Source: an uncultured Desulfobacterium sp.
Lineage (GTDB): Bacteria > Desulfobacterota > Desulfobacteria > Desulfobacterales > Desulfobacteraceae
Assembly (NCBI GenBank): GCA_937124525.1
Contig: CAKZLA010000261.1
Location: forward strand, 1-12,402
Reading direction: 5' to 3'
DNA length: 12,402 nt
Shown here: positions 6,979-12,402 of the stretch, one piece after another
Layout: each line of letters starts with the position of its first letter
How positions within the stretch are numbered: the first letter of the stretch is position 1
The notes under the pieces: model-generated
Told to the model about the DNA's origin: nothing
The model's input: the letters and a program-made list of their open reading frames with translations, nothing else
Databases searched by the model: none
Translations under genes and position numbers: made by a program

Positions 6979-9744
6979 TTAAACTTTTTCTAAAGCCACG
7001 GCACAGGCTTTATATTCGGCGGTCAAGGTATCTGGATCAAAGGCCGGGTTGGTCAACCAGTTGGCATTGCCCTCTCGAAAGTGAAAGGCCATCCACACCA
7101 TGCCTTGGGGCACTTCATGTGTCACCCTGGCCTTGACACACACCTCCCCCCGTCGGGATTTAACCCTGACAAAATCATTGAGTGCAATGCCCATCTTCTT
7201 AGCATCCACCGGCGAAATATCTGCGGTTTCTTCCCCCAGAAGATCGTTCAACCCCTTACAGCGGCCAGTCTGGGTTCGGGTATGGTAGTGATAAAGCCGT
7301 CGCCCCGTGCTGAGTACGAAGGGATATGCCTCATCGGGTACCTCGGCGGGAGGCGTCCACTCCACCGGATTGAATACGCCAAGGCCACAGGCAAATTCAC
7401 CATGCTGATGAAGCACACAGGTACCGGGATGGGCCGTATCAGGACAGGGCCACTGGAGCCCGTCGTTTTCAATGCGATCATATTTAATACCCCCCAGATT
7501 GGGGGCCAACATGGAAATTTCATTGTCCCAGATCTCCCTGGCACTGTTGGATTTCCAGTCATGTCCCATGCGTTGGGCAATTTGTTTAAAAATCCACCAA
7601 TTGGGTTTTGCATAGCCCGGCGGGTTGCTGGCCGTGCGCACTCGGCTCACCCGTCTTTCGCTATTGGTGAAAGTACCGTCGTTCTCGCTCCAGGCTGCAG
7701 CGGGAAACACCACATGGGCAAAGCGGGTGGTTTCGGTTTCAAAAATATCCTGGCAGACGATGAATTCAGCAGATGCCAGTTCATGCTCAACCTTTCTTAT
7801 ATCCGGTTCCGTGTTGGCAAGATTTTCTCCAAAAATATAAAATGCCCTTACTTTACCATCCACAAGGCCATCCATCATCTGGGGAATCATCAAACCGTTT
7901 TCAGAGGGAAGATGTTCCACTTCCCAGAATTTTTCAAATTTTTTCCGGGCAGAACTGTCCGTTACGGCCTGATAGCCGGGGAATACATTGGGAAGTGCAC
8001 CGCAGTCGCAGGCCCCCTGGACGTTGTTTTGACCTCTCAGAGGATTAACCCCACCACACTCCTTGCCCATATTTCCCAAAAGCATCTGAAGATTGGCCGT
8101 ATCCATGACGTTGTTCTTACCGCAGGTGTGCTCGGTGATTCCCAGGGTGTAGCACAGCATCACAGGCTTTACTGATGCCAGTATTCGTGCTGTTTTCCGG
8201 ATGGTATCAGCATCAATGCCCGATATTTCAGCGGCCTTTTCCGGGGGATACTTCTGTACGTTCTCTTTTAACTCTTCAAACCCCACACAACAGGAGGAGA
8301 CAAATGCCTTATCATAGAGTTCTTCCTCAATGAGTACATTCATAATGCCGTTTATGAGGGCAATGTCGCTTCCCACCTTTAACGGCAGATGGAGTTCTGC
8401 AAAATCCACCAGTTTATGCCGCCGGGGATCAATGACGATGAGACGGGCCCCTTTTTCCACTGCGTTTTTCAAAAAGGTGGCCGCCACAGGATGGGCCTCG
8501 GTCATGTTGGACCCAATAACAAGAAACATTTTTGCCTTGGTAAACTCCCCAAAGGAGTTAGTCATGGCACCTGAACCAAATGATGTTGCCAGCCCGGCAA
8601 CGGTGGGAGCATGTCAAGTGCGGGCACAATGATCTATATTGTTTGTCTTAAACACAGATCGGAACAGCTTCTGCATCTGGTAGGAGTCTTCGTTAATGCT
8701 CCTTGCGCAGCTCACACCTGCCAGGGCATCCGGTCCATCCTCTTCAATGATCTGGGTGAATTTTGCTGCCACAAGATCCAGGGCCTCATCCCAGGTGGCG
8801 CTGCGAAGCTCACCGTTTTCCCGGATCAGGGGGGTTCTGAGTCTTTCTTTGGAGTAGATAAAATCATATCCGAATCGACCCTTGACACACAAACGGCCCT
8901 GGTTGGGGTTTCCTTCCTCCACACCGGTGACCTTAATGATTTTACCCTCTTTTACATGGAGCCACTGCTGGCACCCCACACCGCAATAGGGACAGGTGGT
9001 CCTGATTTTTTTTGTTTCCCATGGCCGGATGGCATTCAGAGCTTTCTTTTCCACCAGTGCACCCACGGGGCAAACCTGGACACATTCTCCGCAAAAGACA
9101 CAATCCGATGTCATAAGAGAGTCATCCCGGCCGGCAATGATTTTCTTTTCATCACCATTTTCACCAAAGGCAATGGCTCGGTTGACCTGGACCTCATTAC
9201 AGGCAGCCACACACCTGCCGCACAAAATACACCGAGACGTGTCCCGTATGATCATGGGATTGTCCATCTCCAGGGGAATTTTTCTGGCAGGGGCAGCAGT
9301 GTGTTTTCCCTGGACCTGGTATTTATACGCCAGTTCCTGGAGTTTACACTCCCCCCAGGCCGGGCAGAGGGTTTCGTAGTCATCATTGGATACAACTTCC
9401 ATCTGAAACTGTGTCCAGGCGTCGTCTCCGGAAGAACCGATGTTGCAGTTGTGATTCCCCGATGACAGCATTTGTTCCAGGACTTTTTTTCTCTGGCAAA
9501 CAACCTTGGGAGAATCGGTTTGTACAACCATCTTGGCTTCTGCCAACGTGGAACATGAGAGCCCAAGCTCTGGATGCCCCTCAATCTCCACCACACAGAT
9601 TCCACAGTTTCCTGTGGGGGTGGTTCCTTTTAAATAACAAATGGTTGGAATTTCCATTCCGTTCCGGGTTGCAACATCAAGAATGGTTTCTCCCGGTTCA
9701 AACGTGCAGGGCCTGCCATTTATGGTAATAATTTGTGGATACAC
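6979..9744 (-). CDS. fdhA: Formate dehydrogenase alpha subunit, selenocysteine-containing (read through TGA)
   Basis: This catalytic subunit oxidises formate to CO2 (or runs in reverse) at a molybdenum or tungsten bis-pterin site. With the GTG start at 9744 it has 921 residues. Domains: NuoG-like [2Fe-2S] domain (C36, C47, C50, C64); a His/Cys region (H98, C100, C127, C133) stretched by an insertion; two [4Fe-4S] ferredoxin motifs (C172-C182 and C215-C225); the [4Fe-4S] site of the catalytic domain (CPYCGVGC, C251-C258, and C286); and a pterin-dinucleotide-binding C-terminus from about 805 (STGRRLYHYHTRT, then GMVWMAFHFREGNANWLTNP). Codon 377 is TGA in the context IDHCART-U-H, exactly where selenocysteine stands in FdhF-type enzymes, and the same frame continues with APTVAGLATSFGSGAMTNSF. 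TTG at 9753 is an alternative start but has no spacing from the ribosome site. There is no signal peptide, so it is cytoplasmic. The N-terminal clusters imply an electron-carrying partner subunit, but none is encoded next to it. Confidence 0.95.
8585..8616 (-). promoter_or_regulatory. Selenocysteine TGA and SECIS-like hairpin
   Basis: TGA at 8614-8616 is followed after 18 nt by the apical loop GGGCT, closed by a perfect 6-bp stem GTTGCC (8596-8601) / GGCAAC (8585-8590). In E. coli fdhF the loop GGTCT likewise lies 18 nt after the TGA on a similar stem. Bacterial SECIS elements sit inside the reading frame directly after the UGA and bind SelB. The loop keeps the two G residues; its third base is G rather than U. 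Confidence 0.85.
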
Positions 9745-9753
9745 TGCTGCCAA

Positions 9754-9760
9754 CTCCCTT
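9754..9760 (-). promoter_or_regulatory. Ribosome binding site of formate dehydrogenase
   Basis: AAGGGAG directly abuts the TTG at 9753 but lies 9 nt before the GTG at 9744. This is why GTG is taken as the start. Confidence 0.6.
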
Positions 9761-9833
9761 TATTATTTTTAAATTTTATATTGCTGTTCATGCCTTCAAC
9801 CGCATCAGCCCAATTTTTATTGACAGAATCCTT

Positions 9834-9873
9834 ATGTACAATGTGCATTGATTGATCATTGATATGGGTTGAT
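9834..9873. promoter_or_regulatory. Operator-like cluster in the formate dehydrogenase leader
   Basis: The plus strand shows four TTGAT pentamers starting at 9848, 9852, 9859 and 9869, next to a near-perfect palindrome ATGTACA-A-TGTGCAT (9834-9848, one mismatch). They lie just downstream of the -10 box at 9882-9887, around the expected transcript start, where a repressor would act. TTGAT is also the half-site of FNR/CRP-type regulators, but no full TTGAT-N4-ATCAA site is present. Confidence 0.35.
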
Positions 9874-9881
9874 TTTGGTCT

Positions 9882-9910
9882 ATATTAGATATCAAAGATG
9901 TTGTTGTCAA
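9882..9910 (-). promoter_or_regulatory. Sigma70-type promoter of formate dehydrogenase
   Basis: On the minus strand a perfect TTGACA (9905-9910) and a near-consensus TAATAT (9882-9887) are separated by 17 nt. Transcription would start near 9875, giving a leader of about 130 nt before the GTG at 9744. Confidence 0.65.
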
Positions 9911-9934
9911 TGAACCCTTGAATAAAATAACAAT

Positions 9935-9986
9935 TAATAACCATTGACAGAAATAAGGACCTTTTAATTACTAATAATAACCATTG
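9935..9986. repeat. 12-bp direct repeat with 40-bp period
   Basis: TAATAACCATTG occurs at 9935-9946 and again at 9975-9986, exactly 40 bp apart, which is nearly four helical turns. A partial third copy, ACCATTGCCGG (10195-10205), resembles the ACCATTGCTGG of the second copy. The spacing suits paired protein-binding sites on one DNA face. Confidence 0.4.
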
Positions 9987-10075
9987 CTGGTTTTTCCATG
10001 GGTGGTCTTTTTTGATAATATGATTTTTTGTCTGTAAAAAGTGTGATAAATGAGGATATAAACATACATGGCAGC

Positions 10076-10153
10076 GGGGTTGGTCATAACATGACTGCCA
10101 GTCATCATAATTGGTGACCCTTCCCCAGATTGGCCGATGTTATGACCAACCCC
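10076..10153. repeat. Perfect 17-bp inverted repeat with 44-bp spacer
   Basis: GGGGTTGGTCATAACAT (10076-10092) is the exact reverse complement of ATGTTATGACCAACCCC (10137-10153). No flanking target-site duplication is visible (GGCAGC on the left, AAAGAA on the right) and no T-run follows on either strand, so it is neither an obvious transposon end pair nor an ordinary terminator. It could fold as a large stem-loop in RNA or act as a DNA-binding site for a dimer. Confidence 0.8.
10091..10105. promoter_or_regulatory. 15-bp palindrome overlapping the left arm of the inverted repeat
   Basis: ATGACTG-C-CAGTCAT is a perfect 7-1-7 palindrome. Together with GTCAT-AAC-ATGAC (10083-10095) it puts several TGAC half-sites within about 25 bp, an operator-like arrangement. 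Confidence 0.35.
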
Positions 10154-10206
10154 AAAGAATATAAATCTTAATATATTTGGGTGCCTGAAATAAGACCATT
10201 GCCGGA

Positions 10207-10220
10207 AAAGAATATTCTTT
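10207..10220. promoter_or_regulatory. 14-bp perfect AT-rich palindrome
   Basis: AAAGAATATTCTTT is fully self-complementary and overlaps the start of a TTGACA (10219-10224) on the plus strand. It could be an operator for the kinase gene downstream. A matching -10 box at normal spacing is not visible. Confidence 0.3.
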
Positions 10221-10230
10221 GACACAAATG

Positions 10231-10244
10231 GCCTGAGTCCAGGC
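10231..10244. repeat. Small inverted repeat
   Basis: GCCTG-AGTC-CAGGC forms a perfect 5-bp stem with a 4-nt loop, between the two palindromes that precede the kinase start. No T-run follows. Confidence 0.3.
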
Positions 10245-10248
10245 GCTC

Positions 10249-10268
10249 TTGGTTTATATGTAAACCAA
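10249..10268. promoter_or_regulatory. 20-bp operator-like palindrome before the kinase start
   Basis: TTGGTTTA (10249-10256) and TAAACCAA (10261-10268) form a perfect 8-4-8 palindrome around TATG. It ends just before the ribosome site GGTGA (10272-10276) and the ATG at 10282. That position suits a repressor site or a translation-controlling hairpin. Confidence 0.5.
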
Positions 10269-10281
10269 AATGGTGAGAAGT

Positions 10282-12402
10282 ATGTTCAAAAAGAACCTAT
10301 TTAAAACTAACTTATGTTACCAACTCCTTGCCGGTGCCATTTGCCTTTTGATAGTTTTTCCCCACTTACCTGTTTTTGCCGGTGACATCGCCTCTGATAA
10401 GAATGCCCATCCTGATATTCAGAAATTATTGACCCCCCAGGAAAAAAAATGGCTCTCACAGCACCCCACCATTCGCGTGGCAGGTCCCAGGGCCTTTCCC
10501 CCATTTAACTATTATGAAGCAGATGACACTTTAAAGGGCATGGCTGGGGATTATATCTCATTTGTTCTTGATCAACTGGACTTACAGGTAAGGATTCAAA
10601 CTAATCTTCCCTGGCCAGAGGTGCTTAAAGGTGCCCAGGACCGACAGATTGATTTAATCTCCTGCTCCGCAAAAACCATTGATCGCGAGAAGTATCTGGC
10701 CTTTACAAATCCTTATCTAACATTTCCCCTGGTGATCATTACCAGAATCGATACGCCATTCATGGCAGGGCTTCAGGATTTGAGTGGGAAGAAAATGGCC
10801 TTTGTGAAGGGGGCTGCCGCCTTTGAATGGGTCTCCCGGGAAAATATTCATCTTATTCCCCATATTGTAAAAACACCCCTTGGGGCATTGCAAGCGGTTT
10901 CTTTTGGCCGGGCCTATGCATACATTGACAATTTGGCCGCAGCAACCTACTTGATCCAGAAACATGGATTAAGCAATTTGAAAATTGCGGCCCCCATGTT
11001 TTCGGAAAATTATCATTTGTATATGGGTGTTCGTAAAGATTGGCCCCAACTGGTTTCCATTCTCAATAAAGTCATGGGATCAATGCCATCCCAGCAACAC
11101 ATGGAGATTCAAAGACGATGGCTTGCTGTTAAAAGTGATGTGGGTTTTTCCAAACCCGAAGTCGTCAAATGGTTTATGGGATTTTTCCTCGCTGCGGTTG
11201 TTTCTATTGGGATGATTTTGTTGTGGAATAGACGATTGGGCAGGGAAGTCAGAAAACGAAGTCGTGCAGAAAAAGCGCTCATTCGCAGCCAGGATAAATT
11301 AAGAGATCACAATGACATGCTTTCATCGATTTTTGAAACTGCTGCCGAAGGTATCTGTATCTGCTCCGGGATTGATGAATATCCTTTTGTTCGATTTTCC
11401 CAGTGGAACAAAAAAATGGAAACATTGACTGGATATACCATGGAGGAGATCAATGGTTTGGGGTGGTATCAGACCATTTATCCCGATGAGGAAATTCGGA
11501 AAAAGGCCATTGCCCGCATGTATACCATGCGGGAAGGGCAGAATATGAACAATGAAGAATGGGAAATCGTAACCAAAGGCGGCAGGAAAAAGTCCATCAG
11601 TGTTTCCACATCCATTTTAAAATCCCATGGTAACGAGACCTTTACACTGGCCATCATGCACGACATCGGTGACCAAAAAAGATATGAAACTGAGCTTATA
11701 TCCTCCCAGAAAAAATGGGAAGATATCTTCAATGCCATTGGTCATCCCGCCATGATTCTTGACAAGAAGCATCGTATAGAAAACGCCAATCTGGCCACAT
11801 TAAAGTTGACGGGGTTGACCAGTAGCCAGATCAAAGGAAAGTACTGCTACTCTCTTTTTCATGGAACCTGTGCCCCCCCGGGAGAATGTCCCCTGGAATC
11901 GCTGTTGAAAAATGGTTCCTTTGAAACTGTGGAGATGCATATGGAGACCCTGGATGGCCATTATCTGGTGTCATGCACGCCGGTGCTTGATGAAAACGGG
12001 GAACTTGATAAGGTGATCCACATCTCAACGGATATTACCGAAAAAATTAAGCTGGAATACCAGCTTCGTCAGTCGCACAAAATGGAGGCGGTGGGAACCC
12101 TTTCCGGTGGCATTGCCCATGAATTTAATAATATTCTGGGAATCATTTTGGGAAATATTGAACTGGCCATGGATGATCTCCCGGATTGGAATCCCACCCA
12201 TGATCTTTTGTCCGAGGTACGCAAGGCAAGTCTGCGGGGGCGGGATGTGGTTCGACAATTATTGAGTTTCAGCCGCAAAATGTCTCATAAAAAACGTCCC
12301 CTTGATATGGGTGCCTGCGTGCAGGATGCCGTTAAATTATTACGGGCATCCATCCCCACCCAGATTCAATTTAGGGAAAATTTGAAACCAGATTGTCATA
12401 CC
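10282..12402 (+). CDS. Sensor histidine kinase with periplasmic SBP_bac_3 domain (cut by right edge)
   Basis: The frame is open for 707 codons to the edge. A signal peptide (MFKKNLFK, hydrophobic core, likely cut after VFA at residue 33) precedes a solute-binding domain of the SBP_bac_3 type (about 55-285): IRVAGPRAFPPFNYY, DLISCSAKTIDREKYLAFT, LSGKKMAFVKGAAAF. One membrane helix follows (about 297-314), then a coiled linker, PAS 1 (about 335-450) and PAS 2 (about 470-585, with the cysteine-containing CYSLFHGTC and GECPLE). The HisKA domain has H613 in GTLSGGIAHEFNNILG; the ATPase domain is beyond the window. This design lets the bound ligand be sensed by the kinase itself. The start at 10282 has GGTGA 5 nt upstream; an in-frame ATG at 10270 lacks a ribosome site. 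It is divergent from the formate dehydrogenase gene, and its partner regulator is not visible. Confidence 0.93.
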   Translation, partial: MFKKNLFKTNLCYQLLAGAICLLIVFPHLPVFAGDIASDKNAHPDIQKLLTPQEKKWLSQHPTIRVAGPRAFPPFNYYEADDTLKGMAGDYISFVLDQLDLQVRIQTNLPWPEVLKGAQDRQIDLISCSAKTIDREKYLAFTNPYLTFPLVIITRIDTPFMAGLQDLSGKKMAFVKGAAAFEWVSRENIHLIPHIVKTPLGALQAVSFGRAYAYIDNLAAATYLIQKHGLSNLKIAAPMFSENYHLYMGVRKDWPQLVSILNKVMGSMPSQQHMEIQRRWLAVKSDVGFSKPEVVKWFMGFFLAAVVSIGMILLWNRRLGREVRKRSRAEKALIRSQDKLRDHNDMLSSIFETAAEGICICSGIDEYPFVRFSQWNKKMETLTGYTMEEINGLGWYQTIYPDEEIRKKAIARMYTMREGQNMNNEEWEIVTKGGRKKSISVSTSILKSHGNETFTLAIMHDIGDQKRYETELISSQKKWEDIFNAIGHPAMILDKKHRIENANLATLKLTGLTSSQIKGKYCYSLFHGTCAPPGECPLESLLKNGSFETVEMHMETLDGHYLVSCTPVLDENGELDKVIHISTDITEKIKLEYQLRQSHKMEAVGTLSGGIAHEFNNILGIILGNIELAMDDLPDWNPTHDLLSEVRKASLRGRDVVRQLLSFSRKMSHKKRPLDMGACVQDAVKLLRASIPTQIQFRENLKPDCHT

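Larger units (their letters stand above)
9745..10281. other. Divergent intergenic region rich in palindromes and repeats
   Basis: These 537 bases separate the formate dehydrogenase gene (minus) from the second sensor kinase (plus). They contain the formate dehydrogenase promoter, a TTGAT cluster, a 12-bp direct repeat, a 17-bp inverted repeat and several shorter palindromes, listed separately. I see no convincing protein gene; the 84-codon minus-strand frame at 9971-10225 runs through the inverted repeat and looks like chance. Confidence 0.7.

Noticed and set aside
7081..8175. 364-codon plus-strand ORF opposite formate dehydrogenase
   Set aside because: It is a mirror of the conserved catalytic domain coding strand, with no ribosome site or recognisable domain.
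8614..9753. Separate 379-codon NuoG-like protein ending at the TGA
   Set aside because: The TGA is in the catalytic selenocysteine position and the same frame continues into the rest of formate dehydrogenase, so it is not a separate gene and not a nonsense mutation.
10076..10153. Inverted repeat as an insertion-sequence end pair or CRISPR unit
   Set aside because: There is no target duplication, no transposase and no repeated spacer pattern; a single inverted pair is not a CRISPR array.
9971..10225. 84-codon minus-strand ORF between formate dehydrogenase and the second kinase
   Set aside because: It runs straight through the 17-bp inverted repeat, has no good ribosome site and its sequence resembles no family; it is probably chance.
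10219..10247. TTGACA before the second kinase as a -35 box
   Set aside because: At 17 nt the -10 position reads GGCGCT, so no sigma70 promoter can be assigned there.

Overview
The window looks like part of a chromosome of a strictly anaerobic, sulfate-reducer-like Desulfobacterota bacterium, probably near Desulfobacteraceae. This is inferred from moderate GC, the style of the sensor kinases, a selenocysteine-containing formate dehydrogenase and an ETF remnant; no rRNA or other marker gene is present to prove it.

Left part (1-5357, all minus strand): a tightly packed operon read from right to left. It encodes a small DUF1499 lipoprotein, a periplasmic branched-chain-amino-acid-type binding lipoprotein (Peripla_BP_6), a membrane histidine kinase (Cache-like/HAMP/PAS/HisKA/HATPase), a response regulator whose output is a STAS-like domain rather than DNA binding, and a MalT/LuxR-type STAND ATPase that runs off the left edge. 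Spacings are 6 nt, a 4-nt overlap, 86 nt (or a 4-nt overlap with an alternative start) and 11 nt. A good sigma70-type promoter (TTGCAA-N17-TATAAC) lies just before the lipoprotein gene. No permease or ABC ATPase is present. The likeliest reading is a ligand-sensing relay: binding protein to kinase to STAS regulator to STAND regulator.

Middle part (5358-6978): a GntR/FCD-family regulator on the minus strand, then a plus-strand remnant of the C-terminus of electron transfer flavoprotein alpha (EtfA). Next come a possible 52-codon minus-strand ORF and a hairpin that probably ends the formate dehydrogenase transcript. The EtfA relic, divergent from the GntR gene, suggests that an oxidation operon once stood there and was lost.

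Right part (6979-9744, minus): one 921-residue formate dehydrogenase alpha subunit. It is split into two apparent ORFs by an in-frame TGA that is very probably selenocysteine: it sits in the catalytic CART-U-H context and is followed by a SECIS-like hairpin at the same distance as in E. coli fdhF. A consensus promoter (TTGACA-N17-TAATAT) precedes it. No other formate dehydrogenase subunit gene is in the window.

Region 9745-10281 is a 537-bp divergent intergenic stretch unusually rich in palindromes and repeats, including a perfect 17-bp inverted repeat spaced by 44 bp and a 20-bp operator-like palindrome next to the following start codon. From 10282 to the right edge, on the plus strand, lies a second sensor kinase of another design: a periplasmic SBP_bac_3 domain, one membrane helix, two PAS domains and a HisKA domain, cut before its ATPase domain.
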